Positions 1 to 9,244 of a stretch of DNA of 64,000 nt are shown in pieces (positions within the stretch are counted from its first letter, which is position 1; each line of letters begins with the position of its first letter). Position numbers and translations under genes: made by a program. The DNA is from Candidatus Gastranaerophilales bacterium (GTDB lineage Bacteria > Cyanobacteriota > Vampirovibrionia > Gastranaerophilales > Gastranaerophilaceae). The notes beneath the pieces were generated by a model that worked only from the letters and a program-made list of their open reading frames with translations, had not been told where the DNA came from and searched no databases. The DNA is taken from contig CALUUH010000004.1 of assembly GCA_944323875.1 (NCBI GenBank), forward strand, positions 46,705 to 110,704. The letters run 5' to 3'.

Positions 1-46
1 CCGAAATTTTCGGAGTTTAAAAATATTATTATGTATGCATCAAAAT

Positions 47-250
47 TTAATTATTGCTTAATACAAGTCTGAAAGTGGCAAGATTTTTGATAGAAAGCAT
101 AGTGTGTTTGTTATGCTGTTCTTTTGATATATTGAAGATACGGATAATACGTTGTATTTCTTCCAGATCTTTGCGTGAATTGATTTTGTACACGTTATTG
201 ATCGGGTCTGAAACTACTGACATTAATGTATTTAATTCCTGTTCTTTCAT
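47..250 (-). CDS. Small hypothetical protein, 67 aa
   Basis: A short charged protein starting MKEQELNTLM with no family I recognise. The frame stays open further upstream, but the ATG at 250 is preceded at normal spacing by a strong SD (GGAAAGAGG), so I place the start there. The C-terminal half is basic and could be helical; there is no signal peptide or membrane segment. It is transcribed away from the neighbouring mazG region. Function unknown. Confidence 0.6.
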   Translation of the reverse strand: MKEQELNTLMSVVSDPINNVYKINSRKDLEEIQRIIRIFNISKEQHNKHTMLSIKNLATFRLVLSNN

Positions 251-360
251 AATCTTAAATCCTCTTTCCTGTATATTTATATAAAGGATTTTTTGATTTG
301 AAAATTGCTTTTTTGAATTTGTCATACTTTACATATCTTTACATAAATGGGTAAACACTA

Positions 361-1125
361 TTATACGGCTGCTTTAGCCTGCTGCCACAAGGCATCGTAT
401 TCCTCAAAAGAATACTGTTCAAGGGGTTTTACGGCTAATTCTTCCATTTTGCGGAATCGCGCCATAAATTTTTTGTTGGCTTTCAGAAGCGCCTGTTCAG
501 CATCTATTTTGTTCCAGCGGGCAAGATTTACCACAGCGAACAAAATATCACCAAATTCTTCTTCCATGTGTTCTTTATCATGTTCCTGTTCTGCCTGTTT
601 AAATTCTTCAAATTCAGAATAGATACAGTCATATAAAGAAGCTTCATCGGGCCATTCAAAACCTGTTTTTACAGCTTTTTTGCTTATTTTTTGTGCGCTC
701 ATCAAGGCAGATTGGGATTTGGAAATGCCATCCATAGCTGATTTGCGGTGCTGCTTTTCTTCTTGTTTAAGCTTATCCCAATTGTCAAGAATTTCTTGGG
801 TTGAATGTACTTTTACATCACCAAAAACATGTGGATGTCTATGGATAAGTTTATCCGTGAGTCCTTTCGCAACATCTTCTATCGTGAATTCATTTTCATC
901 TGCTGCAATTTGGGCATGTAGAACAACCTGCAAAAGCACATCTCCCAATTCTTCTTTCAGATGTTTCATATCGCCGCTATCCATCGCATCGACAGCTTCA
1001 TAAGCTTCCTCAAGCATGTTCGGTTTTAAGGATTTATGTGTTTGCGCTCTGTCCCATTCACACCCCTCTGGAGAACGCAATACTCTCACTATGTCAATTA
1101 ATTTTTCTAAGTTTTCATATCCCAT
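361..1125 (-). CDS. mazG: Nucleoside triphosphate pyrophosphohydrolase MazG
   Basis: MazG hydrolyses (d)NTPs to NMP and pyrophosphate, a housekeeping role in the cytoplasm. The 254-aa protein has the two tandem MazG domains of the full-length family. The first carries RSPEGCEWDRAQTH, then LEEAYE and LKEELGDVL metal-binding acidic motifs (about residues 38-63). The second repeats this as SEFEEFKQ and MEEEFGDILF. An ATG at 1131 is also in frame, but a TATAAT box lies 1 nt upstream of it and 7 nt upstream of the ATG at 1125. I therefore favour 1125 and a leaderless transcript. The family assignment is secure; the start is inferred. Confidence 0.93.
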   Translation of the reverse strand: MGYENLEKLIDIVRVLRSPEGCEWDRAQTHKSLKPNMLEEAYEAVDAMDSGDMKHLKEELGDVLLQVVLHAQIAADENEFTIEDVAKGLTDKLIHRHPHVFGDVKVHSTQEILDNWDKLKQEEKQHRKSAMDGISKSQSALMSAQKISKKAVKTGFEWPDEASLYDCIYSEFEEFKQAEQEHDKEHMEEEFGDILFAVVNLARWNKIDAEQALLKANKKFMARFRKMEELAVKPLEQYSFEEYDALWQQAKAAV

Positions 1126-1132
1126 ATTCATG

Positions 1133-1138
1133 ATTATA
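1133..1138 (-). promoter_or_regulatory. -10 box of a likely leaderless mazG promoter
   Basis: TATAAT on the minus strand, 7 nt before the mazG ATG at 1125, with no SD between them. The same TATAAT-N6/7-ATG arrangement recurs at 23231, 41149 and 53954. Confidence 0.5.
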
Positions 1139-1257
1139 GCATAAACATTTTACAACAAAAGTATAATATTTTGTTCAAATAATCATTCAAAAGGTTGAGC
1201 AAAAACTAAAATGAAATGATATTCTAGATATGTAAAAAATAGTAGTGAGGATTAATT

Positions 1258-1785
1258 ATGGCAAATTTATCAATTTCAAACATTCGCGAACGCATCTTCA
1301 ATACTTCAAAACATGAAGCAAGCGTAGCAAGACCTGCAAACAGCGTTTCTAATCCGTTTGCAGCAAACACTTTTAAAGGTAATGTATTAACAGCTGATGT
1401 TTTTGAAACATCAAAACCGAAAGAACCTGCATTTACAGGTGCAACCAAGTTAAAAGCAAGCGCACTTGTCGGCTCTTTGACTAACTTAGGATCAAAAATT
1501 CAGGCAGGTATCGAATCAATTGCTGCATTCGGTAGAAGAATGAAAGAAGGCGTTACTAACACATGGCAAAAAATGAGAGAAACAGAAATTTCTTTTGCTC
1601 CGATGAAAGATGCATTTAAAGGTGCTGTTTCTAACGCTAAAAACAATGTCGTAAACAAATGGAATTCAATGTTCGAAAAAGGTATTACAGCTAAGCAAAT
1701 TGAAAGCATGCCAATCGCAGAAATCAGACCGATGCTGGCAGGCGAAGTTGCTCTTGCAGAAGATTCAGCAAAATTGGTAGCATAA
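1258..1785 (+). CDS. Hypothetical helical protein, 175 aa
   Basis: I do not recognise a named family. The first 70 residues are low in hydrophobics and contain NPFAANTFKGNV; a similar NTFAGNV occurs in the small protein at 40591. The middle (about residues 75-150) is predicted helical with regularly spaced hydrophobics, a little like phasins or other amphipathic-helix proteins. There is no signal peptide. It is 14 nt upstream of a HEAT-like protein and probably shares its transcript. Start is the ATG after TGAGGATTA (weak SD GAGG). Confidence 0.75.
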   Translation: MANLSISNIRERIFNTSKHEASVARPANSVSNPFAANTFKGNVLTADVFETSKPKEPAFTGATKLKASALVGSLTNLGSKIQAGIESIAAFGRRMKEGVTNTWQKMRETEISFAPMKDAFKGAVSNAKNNVVNKWNSMFEKGITAKQIESMPIAEIRPMLAGEVALAEDSAKLVA

Positions 1786-1799
1786 CGGGGAGGTAGAAG

Positions 1800-2186
1800 A
1801 TGACAGCATTAATGAGTAAAAACAATAAACATTTGAAAAATGTAAGTAATATAATTGAAGGTTTAGGAAACCACAAAGATCCTGAATCTATCCAGCTTTT
1901 AGAAGAAATCGGAACAAATTCATCATTAGATGTAATCCGTGAAATGACTTCCCGTGCATTAATCAAGAAAAACGACCATGATGCACTTGCGGTTGTTATA
2001 ACAAACAAAGGTAAAGGTATAAATGATCTTTCCACAATGGTTGCAATGAGCACTATAAATGAATTGCTTGGCTTGAAAGATAAAACAGAAGCGTTAAAAA
2101 TTCTGACTGATACAATAGAAATGCATTCAGATGAAGAAGTTAGAGATAATGCACGTTCTGTAAAAGCTCTTATGGCACTAAGTTAA
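1800..2186 (+). CDS. Small HEAT-like repeat protein, 128 aa
   Basis: An all-helical cytoplasmic protein with short repeats such as GNHKDPESIQLLEEIG and HSDEEVRDNARSVKAL. These resemble HEAT/armadillo units, so a scaffold or protein-binding role is likely. A good SD (GGGGAGG) precedes the ATG. It follows the 175-aa gene by 14 nt, suggesting a two-gene operon ending at the long hairpin 2217-2264. A larger HEAT protein is encoded at 54075. Partner unknown. Confidence 0.75.
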   Translation: MTALMSKNNKHLKNVSNIIEGLGNHKDPESIQLLEEIGTNSSLDVIREMTSRALIKKNDHDALAVVITNKGKGINDLSTMVAMSTINELLGLKDKTEALKILTDTIEMHSDEEVRDNARSVKALMALS

Positions 2187-2216
2187 TTAATTGAAATGTG
2201 ATAATTTGCTAATTTC

Positions 2217-2264
2217 ATATATAAAATCAGGCCGCTTCATAAGAAGCGGTCAGATTTTATATAT
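2217..2264. terminator. Long imperfect hairpin after the HEAT-like gene
   Basis: A 12-bp AT-rich outer stem (2217-2228 with 2253-2264), one A/A mismatch, then a 9-bp GC-rich inner stem closing on loop ATAA. It sits 30 nt after a stop codon. There is no long T tract, so termination or 3'-end stabilisation is inferred from position and stem. Confidence 0.6.
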
Positions 2265-2285
2265 TTGGTTTAAAGGGGATGCGTT

Positions 2286-2387
2286 GTGCCTAGGAGATAT
2301 ACTTCATCAAATAGAAGATTAAGTCTTATGTGTGCATACAAATATTGCGGCGATATTAGATTGATAACAAAACAAGGCGAGAGCTAA
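2286..2387 (+). CDS. Possible 33-aa small protein
   Basis: A GTG start with AAAGGGGA about 7 nt upstream opens a 33-codon basic frame (MPRRYTSSNRR...) containing YKYCGDIRL. It ends inside the adhE terminator hairpin. Only the SD and the open frame support it, so it may be chance. Confidence 0.2.
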   Translation: MPRRYTSSNRRLSLMCAYKYCGDIRLITKQGES

Positions 2388-2406
2388 AAAATCCCCGCCT
2401 TGTTTT
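2369..2406 (-). terminator. Intrinsic terminator of adhE
   Basis: An 11-bp perfect stem (AAAACAAGGCG with CGCCTTGTTTT) just downstream of the adhE stop on the minus strand, with T-rich sequence in the 3' arm. Confidence 0.6.
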
Positions 2407-2421
2407 AAATTGATTTTGTTA

Positions 2422-5094
2422 TTATTTTACAGGGTAGTAATCTCTTACAACACCGTTGAATGCATCGATATATATAGCTTTTATATCTTCCATCAACGGA
2501 TATGCAGGGTTTGCACCTGTACATTGATCGTCAAATGCTAATTCAACCATTTCATCAAGTTTAGCGTTGAAGTCTGCTTCTGTTACGCCAAAGTCTTTGA
2601 TTGAATTTGGAAGGTTAACAGCTTTCATCAATTTGTCTATTGCTTCAATTAACAATGCGACTTTTTCGTCATCATTCTTTCCGCCTAAGTTAAGTTCATC
2701 TGCAATTTGTGCATATTTAGATTTTGCATTAGGGAACTTGTATTGCGGGAAGATACATTGTTTTTTCGGACAATCAACAGCATTGTATTTGATTACCTGT
2801 CTGATTAACAATGCGTTAGCTACACCGTGAGGTATGTTGAACATAGCACCCAATTTGTGAGCCATAGAGTGGCATAATCCTAAGAATGCGTTTGCAAATG
2901 CCATACCTGCAATTGTTGCAGCATAGTGCATTTTTTCTCTTGCGATAGGATCGTTTGCGCCTTCATTGTAGGATCTTTCTAAGTATCTGAATACAAGTTT
3001 TGTTGCTTCTAACGCATTAGAATTTGTGAAGTTTGTAGCCATTGCAGATACATAAGCTTCAATTGAGTGAACTAATGCATCAATACCAGATGCTGCTGTT
3101 AAGCCTTTTGGCATACCGTCAACAAAGTTAGGGTCAATAATTGCCATATTAGGTGTCAAAGCGTAATCCGCAATTGCATATTTTACGTGAGTTTCGTCAT
3201 CTGTAATGATAGCAAACGGAGTTACTTCTGACCCTGTACCTGATGTTGTAGGTATTGCAACCATTGTCGCTTTTTTACCTAATTCAGGAATACGGCAGAT
3301 TCTCTTTCTGATATCCATAAATCTCATAGAGATATCTTCAAATACTGTATCAGGTTGTTCATACATTAACCACATAATTTTTGCGGCATCCATAGGTGAC
3401 CCGCCGCCGAGTGAAATGATTACATCCGGTTCATAAGGTCTGATGATATCCATTGCCTGATTGATTGTTGACAGTGTCGGATCCGGTTTTACATCAAAGA
3501 AGATTTGATAATCAATACCGATTTCATCCAATACATTTGTGATGTTATAAACTGCACCTGAATTGAACAAGAATCTGTCAGTTACAATAAAGGCACGTTT
3601 TTTGCCTTGGAGTTCACGAAGAGCTAAGTCAATAGCACCTCTTTTAAAGTAAACTTTAGGTGGAACTTTGAACCAGAGCATGTTTTCTCTCCTTTCTGCA
3701 ACTGTTTTGTAGTTCAATAAATTTTCAACGCCGATGTTGCCTGATACAGCGTTTTTACCCCATGAACCGCAGCCGAGAGATAATGACGGTTCTAATTTGA
3801 AGTTGTATAAATCACCGATACCGCCCTGTGCAGAAGGTGAGTTGATTAATACACGGCAAGCAGGCATTTTTTCTGCAAATTTGTCAACTCTTTCCTGATG
3901 ACGTGTGTCTGTATAAAGGTCAGCAGAGTGGCCGGCACCGCCTTTAGAAACAAGTTCATAAGTCATTTCTGTTGCTTCATTAAAATCTTTTGCCTTGTAC
4001 ATAGTTAAGATTGGAGATAATTTTTCTCTTGAGAATGGATCTTCCCAATCTACAGACGGTCTTTCCGCAAGCAGGATTTTTGAAGTTTCAGGAATCTCAA
4101 ATCCAGCCAATTCAGCTATTTTAGAAGCTTTTTGACCAACAATTGCAGGATGTGCAGTACCGCGTTTAGGGTCGATGAAAGGAAGTGCAATAAGTTTCTT
4201 TTCATCAGCTGCACTCAAAAGATAAGCGCCTCTATAGATAAATTCTTTTTTTACTTCTTCATAAACTTTGTCAACAACGATAACAGATTGTTCTGATGCA
4301 CAAATCATACCATTATCAAATGTTTTAGACATAAGTATTGAAGAAACAGCCATTTTAATATCCGCAGTTTCATCAATAACTGCAGCAGCATTACCAGGGC
4401 CTACACCTAAGGCAGGGTTGCCTGATGAATATGCAGCTGTAACCATACCAGGACCGCCTGTTGCAAGGATACAAGCTATATCGTGGTGTTTCATCAACTG
4501 GTTAGATAATTCAATTGACGGAACATCAATCCATCCGATAATATCAGCCGGAGCACCAGCCTTAACTGCAGCTTCCAACACAACTTTTGCGGCTTCAATT
4601 GTACATTTTGTTGCTCTCGGGTGCGGAGAGAAGATGATACCGTTTCTTGTTTTTAAAGCAATTAATGATTTGAAAATTGCAGTTGAAGTCGGGTTAGTAG
4701 TCGGAATGATACCTGCAATAACGCCGAGCGGGTCAGCTACGATTTTGATACCATTGGTTTTGTCTTCTTTGATAATACCGCAGGTTTTTGCATTTTTGTG
4801 TTTGTTGTAGATGTATTCTGAAGCAAAGTGGTTTTTAATAATTTTGTCTTCAAGAACACCCATTCCTGTTTCTTCAACAGCCATTCTTGCAAGCGGGATA
4901 CGTGCTTTGTCAGCAGCAGTAGCAGCAGCTTTAAAAATGGCATCTACTTGTTCCTGAGTAAATGTCGCGAAAATTTTCTGAGCTTTTTTTACTCTTTCGA
5001 TTAAAAGTTCTAATTGTTCGGCAGTTTCAACTGTAGATGTGCTGTTGAGCACTTTTTCCAGTTTTTCTACTGTCTTTTTGCTTTTTGTTGTCAT
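2422..5094 (-). CDS. adhE: Bifunctional acetaldehyde-CoA/alcohol dehydrogenase AdhE
   Basis: AdhE reduces acetyl-CoA to acetaldehyde and then ethanol, recycling NADH in fermentation. At 890 aa it matches the family length. The N-terminal aldehyde dehydrogenase half (about residues 20-450) has the catalytic cysteine in MICASEQS (C265). The C-terminal iron-dependent alcohol dehydrogenase half has GGGSPMDAAK, TTSGTGSEVTPF and the histidine-rich metal site GLCHSMAHKLG...PHG. Homologues assemble into spirosomes. A strong SD (AAAGGAG) precedes the ATG. An inverted repeat at 5156-5171 may be the operator. Confidence 0.98.
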   Translation of the reverse strand: MTTKSKKTVEKLEKVLNSTSTVETAEQLELLIERVKKAQKIFATFTQEQVDAIFKAAATAADKARIPLARMAVEETGMGVLEDKIIKNHFASEYIYNKHKNAKTCGIIKEDKTNGIKIVADPLGVIAGIIPTTNPTSTAIFKSLIALKTRNGIIFSPHPRATKCTIEAAKVVLEAAVKAGAPADIIGWIDVPSIELSNQLMKHHDIACILATGGPGMVTAAYSSGNPALGVGPGNAAAVIDETADIKMAVSSILMSKTFDNGMICASEQSVIVVDKVYEEVKKEFIYRGAYLLSAADEKKLIALPFIDPKRGTAHPAIVGQKASKIAELAGFEIPETSKILLAERPSVDWEDPFSREKLSPILTMYKAKDFNEATEMTYELVSKGGAGHSADLYTDTRHQERVDKFAEKMPACRVLINSPSAQGGIGDLYNFKLEPSLSLGCGSWGKNAVSGNIGVENLLNYKTVAERRENMLWFKVPPKVYFKRGAIDLALRELQGKKRAFIVTDRFLFNSGAVYNITNVLDEIGIDYQIFFDVKPDPTLSTINQAMDIIRPYEPDVIISLGGGSPMDAAKIMWLMYEQPDTVFEDISMRFMDIRKRICRIPELGKKATMVAIPTTSGTGSEVTPFAIITDDETHVKYAIADYALTPNMAIIDPNFVDGMPKGLTAASGIDALVHSIEAYVSAMATNFTNSNALEATKLVFRYLERSYNEGANDPIAREKMHYAATIAGMAFANAFLGLCHSMAHKLGAMFNIPHGVANALLIRQVIKYNAVDCPKKQCIFPQYKFPNAKSKYAQIADELNLGGKNDDEKVALLIEAIDKLMKAVNLPNSIKDFGVTEADFNAKLDEMVELAFDDQCTGANPAYPLMEDIKAIYIDAFNGVVRDYYPVK

Positions 5095-5155
5095 AAGTTT
5101 CTCCTTTTATAACTTATAAATTGTTTCAACACTGCACAATAAAGATTTTATTATT

Positions 5156-5171
5156 CGTGATTTATTTCACA
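5156..5171. promoter_or_regulatory. Candidate Crp/Fnr- or Rex-type operator upstream of adhE
   Basis: CGTGA-N6-TCACA, one base from the Crp-type TGTGA-N6-TCACA. On the minus strand the left half reads TTGTGAA, which is also a perfect Rex half-site (the other half has two mismatches). It lies 61-77 nt upstream of the adhE start, in promoter territory. Which regulator family binds it cannot be decided from sequence. Confidence 0.4.
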
Positions 5172-5302
5172 ATTACATTTTAAAACAAATATTCCAAAAA
5201 AGCAAGTGTATTTTTTACAATCTTTATAGAAACTTAATATACAGTGGTAAAATACAATAAATTTGAGTAATAATATATAATTTTAATTCAAAGTAAAAAA
5301 CT

Positions 5303-6386
5303 TTAGGAATTCTTTCTCAAAAAAGTATCGATAAATATATCAATATCGCCATCCATCACTGCATCAACATTTCCTACTTCGCAATTTGTGCGGTGATCTT
5401 TCACCATTTTATACGGGTGAAATACATAGGAGCGGATTTGAGAGCCGAAATTTATATCGGCGTTTTCGCCTTTGATGTCTGCAAGTTTTTTTTCGTGTTC
5501 GGCCTGTCTTATTGCAAGTAATTTTGAGGCAAGCATTAACATTGCAGTATGTTTATTTTGAAGCTGCGTTCTGTGAATTTGGCATTTGACAACAATACCT
5601 GTTGGTTTGTGTAAAATTCTTACGGCTGTTTCTACCTTATTGACCTTTTGACCGCCTGCACCGCCTGAACGCATTGTTTCAACTTCTAAATCCTCAGGTG
5701 GTATTTCAATAGTTTTTTCATAATCTTCAATGAGCGGAGCGACTTCGACAGACGCAAAACTTGTCTGGCGTTTGCCGTTTGCATTGAAAGGGGATATTCT
5801 GACAAGTCTGTGAACACCTTTTTCGGCCTTGGCATATCCGAATGCAAATTTACCTGTAATCTGAATTGAAGCAGATTTTATACCGGCTTCCTCACCGTCA
5901 AGTTTATCCAGTAATTCAACTTTCCATCCGCGTCTTTCAGCCCAGCGCATATACATTCTTAAAAGCATGCTTGCCCAATCCTGTGCATCAGTACCGCCGG
6001 CGCCTGAATTTATCGTCAAAATTGCATCAGCCTCGTCATATTCTCCGCTCAACATCTTACAGATTTCAAACTTATCTAATTCTTTTTCCATTGTATCAAG
6101 TCTGCGCACCGCTTCATTTATCAAATCTTCGTCGTCAATTTCCACTGCAACCTGTGCATCCTCAAGAACAGACTGCCAGTTGTTCTGGCGCTGTAGGGTC
6201 TCTTTTATGTCCTTAATTTCCTGTCCGATTTTGGAACTTTTATCTTTATCAGTCCAAACATCAGGCGACTGCATTTCACCTTCAAGCCGCTTCAAATCCT
6301 GTTCCAGTTTTTCAGGGACACTCCTTTATTTTTTCAAATCTGTTGGTTAATGTATTTATTTGTTGTTTTAATTCTGTTATATCCAT
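5303..6386 (-). CDS. prfB: Peptide chain release factor 2, with programmed +1 frameshift
   Basis: RF2 releases peptides at UGA and UAA. The main frame (from 6313 down to 5303) has the SPF stop-codon recognition tripeptide in [10 protein letters not shown] and the catalytic GGQ in [11 protein letters not shown]. The true start is the ATG at 6386: 24 codons in frame 0 end with CCC then an in-frame UGA at 6312-6314. Skipping one base continues as [13 protein letters not shown]. This gives about 360 aa, the normal RF2 length. An internal SD (AAGGAG) lies just upstream of the shift, as expected for autoregulated RF2. Annotators may record only the downstream frame, from the TTG at 6295. Confidence 0.96.
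6312..6324 (-). promoter_or_regulatory. prfB programmed +1 frameshift site
   Basis: On the minus strand AAGGAG, TGT, CCC, TGA, A. The slip codon is CCC rather than the common CTT, followed by UGA and then A. Re-reading CCC as CCU in the +1 frame restores the RF2 frame. Confidence 0.85.
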
Positions 6387-6414
6387 AAATTTATTGTAAC
6401 CTAAAATAATTTAC

Positions 6415-6442
6415 TTGCAAACAGAAAAAAAGATGCTATAAT
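6415..6442 (+). promoter_or_regulatory. Sigma-70 type promoter
   Basis: TTGCAA (6415-6420), 16-nt spacer, TATAAT (6437-6442), followed 25 nt later by the membrane-protein start at 6468 with SD GGGGG. Confidence 0.6.
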
Positions 6443-6467
6443 TATCATTAAGAATTAGGGGGCTGAG

Positions 6468-7253
6468 ATGGATGTTCTTAATGATATAAAATCTATTTAT
6501 CAGGGTGAAAATGCAATAAGAAATCACCAGATTTTTGCAGTAGTATTAATCATATATTTAATCTTGAATAACGTATTTGAACATCGGGACATGTTCTGGC
6601 TTGCGTTGATATTAGAATTTGTTTTTGAAACAATTATCGGCGGTTATTTGTTTAGCTATCTGTCAAACGTATTACATAAAAACCAAACAGGTATGCCGTG
6701 TATAAAAGAATTAAATATTCAAAAAGCTCTTGTAACAGTTGGTTTATCAATATTATGGGGAATTTATATTCTGATACCGCTGTTATTTATTGCGGGTATA
6801 ATTTATGCTTTGACAACTAGGGTATTGGCCCAATTTTCGTCATTGGTAATTGTGTTTTTTGCAATGTTAGGTTTACTTCTTTGTATTCCTGCAATATTTA
6901 TGAAACACTTAATTATTATTGCGTATTCGGACAATGTTCCGGCTAAAACTTTACTCTCACCGCTTTTAATGAGAAAACTTTTTGCGTCATACGTTCCTGT
7001 ACTGTATATTTATACAAAATACTTTTTCTTTGCATTGTTGGCCTGCATGATGCTTGTGGGAATACTTGTTACATTAATATTTTTAAAGGTAAATTATACA
7101 GTTGTGGCCTGCATTTCATTATGTGTTGGAATACCGTTTGCTTATGTATTATTTATCATATACACATTTTCTTTTCCCAAATCACTCACCGAGGTATATG
7201 TAAATGAAGTCAGACCATGGCTTGCGCCTGTAAAAACAGAATGTGACTCTTAA
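6468..7253 (+). CDS. Multi-pass membrane protein, DUF4013-like
   Basis: A 261-aa integral membrane protein with roughly six hydrophobic segments (about residues 22-40, 45-62, 85-112, 120-145, 175-205, 210-235). The motif GGYLFSYLSNVLHKNQTGMP after the second segment resembles DUF4013 proteins, which have no established function. SD AGGGGG precedes the ATG. It converges with and overlaps the end of the nucleotidase gene by 4 nt. No enzymatic motif is visible. Confidence 0.75.
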   Translation: MDVLNDIKSIYQGENAIRNHQIFAVVLIIYLILNNVFEHRDMFWLALILEFVFETIIGGYLFSYLSNVLHKNQTGMPCIKELNIQKALVTVGLSILWGIYILIPLLFIAGIIYALTTRVLAQFSSLVIVFFAMLGLLLCIPAIFMKHLIIIAYSDNVPAKTLLSPLLMRKLFASYVPVLYIYTKYFFFALLACMMLVGILVTLIFLKVNYTVVACISLCVGIPFAYVLFIIYTFSFPKSLTEVYVNEVRPWLAPVKTECDS

Positions 7254-8800
7254 TCCACAACCTTAATCCGTCCGTCATCTGCTATATCAACGGGGCCGGA
7301 TGTTTTCATACAATCTATGACACATTTATTCAGGTCAAAATCAAAGACTTTTTCAGCTTTATCAATTTTTTTCAGGACGGTCATGTCGTCATTACCCTGC
7401 GCATAGTAGTCATTTATTGCTGTTCTGTAGATTTTATCTTCACGAGGGTGGTTGATGTCTATTTTGGTTTCTTTGCCGTTTTTGTCAATATAGTATAAGT
7501 CTTTAAGTTCTCCCGTACTTCGAGAAACCGTATATCGAAGTCCTGACGGATGAATAATCCCCGGCTTGTTGTTCGGGTTGACAAAAGATTTGCAGGTTTG
7601 TTTCAGAGCTTCAACAATTTCTTTTTCTGTATAAGGTATAATACACAGGTTGTTGTGGAACGGTGAAATATCTTCCAGATAGCGCGTATCGAGATTACCG
7701 GATTCTATATATCCGCGGACATTTGCTGCGCTCAATAGCGCGATATCCGTATCCAAATCTTTTCTTATACAATCAACAAGGAATTGAGCATGGCCGCTCG
7801 GCTGTATCAAATCCTCGGTTAACGGCGGCGGTGAAGTTCTTACATAACCTATAACCTGAGGTTTGCCAAAAAGTTTGTCAAAAATATATCTTACAGGAGC
7901 ATTGCGTTTAAATCCGCGTGTCGGAGTCACATTGTTTTGTGCTTTAACTATCCGGCCGCTTTCATCAAATTCCACATTTAATACTCCGAAATGTTTTCCG
8001 TCGCGGCCGGCCTGCGTGATTACAACAGGTTCACCTGATTGTGACGCAACAAGATTTTCACCGGATTTGATATCTTGAATAAGATTATGAGAGTGGCCGC
8101 CCAGAATTATATCTATTCCGTCAGTATTTTGTGCTATTTTTCTGTCATAACCGTACCCCGAATGCGACAGCAGAATTATTTTGTTAATCCCTTGTTGTTT
8201 TAATTTATCAACTTCAGTCTGCACATCTTTTATTGTGTCATCTATATTATCCACATCAAGTTCTGTAAATATATGGCCGTATTTCAGCCTTGAAAACAGA
8301 TCCGTCGGGGTAGTTGCAACTATTCCGTATTTGTGTCCGTTGTGTTCTTCTATGTATGATTTTTCAACCTTTTTAGAAAACGGATTGTCCGGATTAATTT
8401 TTACGTTGGCCGCCAGAAGCTTATACTTCATTTTCGGGATTAAGCCTCCTATTTTGTCCGGCATGTCATATTCGTGATTTCCCATAGCTGATGCGGTTAT
8501 ACCTATGATGTTCTGGAAAGTCATGGCAACGTCGTTTACTTTTTCCACCTCACCCAGCATAATATCGCCCGAGGATAGTTTTAGCACATCAACTTCCCCG
8601 TTATCTTTTTGCTGTTTTACAAAGCTGTCATAAGCACGTGAGGCCGTAACAGTGCGCTCCATGTTTATTGATTTGCCGTGGTAATCATTTATATAGAAAA
8701 TACTTGTTTTAACTCTGTTGTTTTTGTTTGCCGAAAGTTCTGCGTTCTTTGACGCCTTAAACCTGTCTATTAAGTTTGTTGAACTAATCGGTGTTATCAT
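7250..8800 (-). CDS. 5'-nucleotidase/2',3'-cyclic phosphodiesterase-like metallophosphatase
   Basis: A 516-aa two-domain protein of the UshA/5'-nucleotidase family. The N-terminal metallophosphoesterase domain has YINDYHG (near residue 36), MGNHEYD, LLSHSGYG and ILGGHSHN. These supply the usual two-metal ligands, with YIND replacing the common HTND. The C-terminal substrate domain has SAANVRGYIESG and DISPFHNNL. Relatives dephosphorylate nucleotides in the periplasm or on the cell surface. Here the N-terminus (MITPISSTNLIDRFKASKNA) has no visible signal peptide, so cytoplasmic location or non-classical export is possible. Substrate is inferred from family only. Confidence 0.88.
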   Translation of the reverse strand: MITPISSTNLIDRFKASKNAELSANKNNRVKTSIFYINDYHGKSINMERTVTASRAYDSFVKQQKDNGEVDVLKLSSGDIMLGEVEKVNDVAMTFQNIIGITASAMGNHEYDMPDKIGGLIPKMKYKLLAANVKINPDNPFSKKVEKSYIEEHNGHKYGIVATTPTDLFSRLKYGHIFTELDVDNIDDTIKDVQTEVDKLKQQGINKIILLSHSGYGYDRKIAQNTDGIDIILGGHSHNLIQDIKSGENLVASQSGEPVVITQAGRDGKHFGVLNVEFDESGRIVKAQNNVTPTRGFKRNAPVRYIFDKLFGKPQVIGYVRTSPPPLTEDLIQPSGHAQFLVDCIRKDLDTDIALLSAANVRGYIESGNLDTRYLEDISPFHNNLCIIPYTEKEIVEALKQTCKSFVNPNNKPGIIHPSGLRYTVSRSTGELKDLYYIDKNGKETKIDINHPREDKIYRTAINDYYAQGNDDMTVLKKIDKAEKVFDFDLNKCVIDCMKTSGPVDIADDGRIKVVD

Positions 8801-8888
8801 CTCTCAGATTTCCCCTTAGTGAGAAAATCCATAAAGATTTTTTTTTGCTAGCGTCTATGTCGAAAGTTTACAAATATTAATCTTATAC

Positions 8889-9122
8889 TTAATTAAACTC
8901 CATAGTCTGTATTTCCCAGCGTTTGCAAAGTTCAGACTTTAACGCATCAATTTCACCTACAACTTCAAGTAATATAATACCGCGGTTCAGGCAAACTTCT
9001 CCTTTTGACTGATGCAGACCTATTCTCGTTTTAATGCCGCAGCCGTATTCACTTACTATTCGCTGAAACTCAAGTGATGTTTCAAGTCTGTTTTCAAGGC
9101 TCACACCAATTATTGTAGTCAT
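8889..9122 (-). CDS. TM1266-like (iron-only hydrogenase system) ACT-fold regulator
   Basis: A 77-aa protein resembling the TM1266 family: IIGVSLENR start, SEYGCGIKTRIGLHQ, then ILLEVVGEIDAL. The family has an ACT-like/NikR C-terminal fold and often lies near [FeFe]-hydrogenase genes. A hydrogenase maturase (hydE) is at 23243, which fits, though the two are not adjacent. SD AGGAGGATAT precedes the ATG. A terminator (9177-9212) separates it from the upstream gene, so it probably has its own promoter. Ligand unknown. Confidence 0.65.
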   Translation of the reverse strand: MTTIIGVSLENRLETSLEFQRIVSEYGCGIKTRIGLHQSKGEVCLNRGIILLEVVGEIDALKSELCKRWEIQTMEFN

Positions 9123-9176
9123 ATATCCTCCTGTTTAAGTAAAAACATATTACACAAACACAATAAAATTACGCAT

Positions 9177-9212
9177 AAAAAAATAACACCCCCGAAGGAG
9201 TATTATTTTTTA
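9177..9212 (-). terminator. UUCG-loop intrinsic terminator
   Basis: On the minus strand a stem closing ACTCC-UUCG-GGGGT, extended by AATA/TATT-type pairs and followed by a run of seven T. It ends the glyS-9245 transcript. Confidence 0.85.
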
Positions 9213-9244
9213 TAAATCAGGATTATTTCCTTTCCTGCGGCGAT

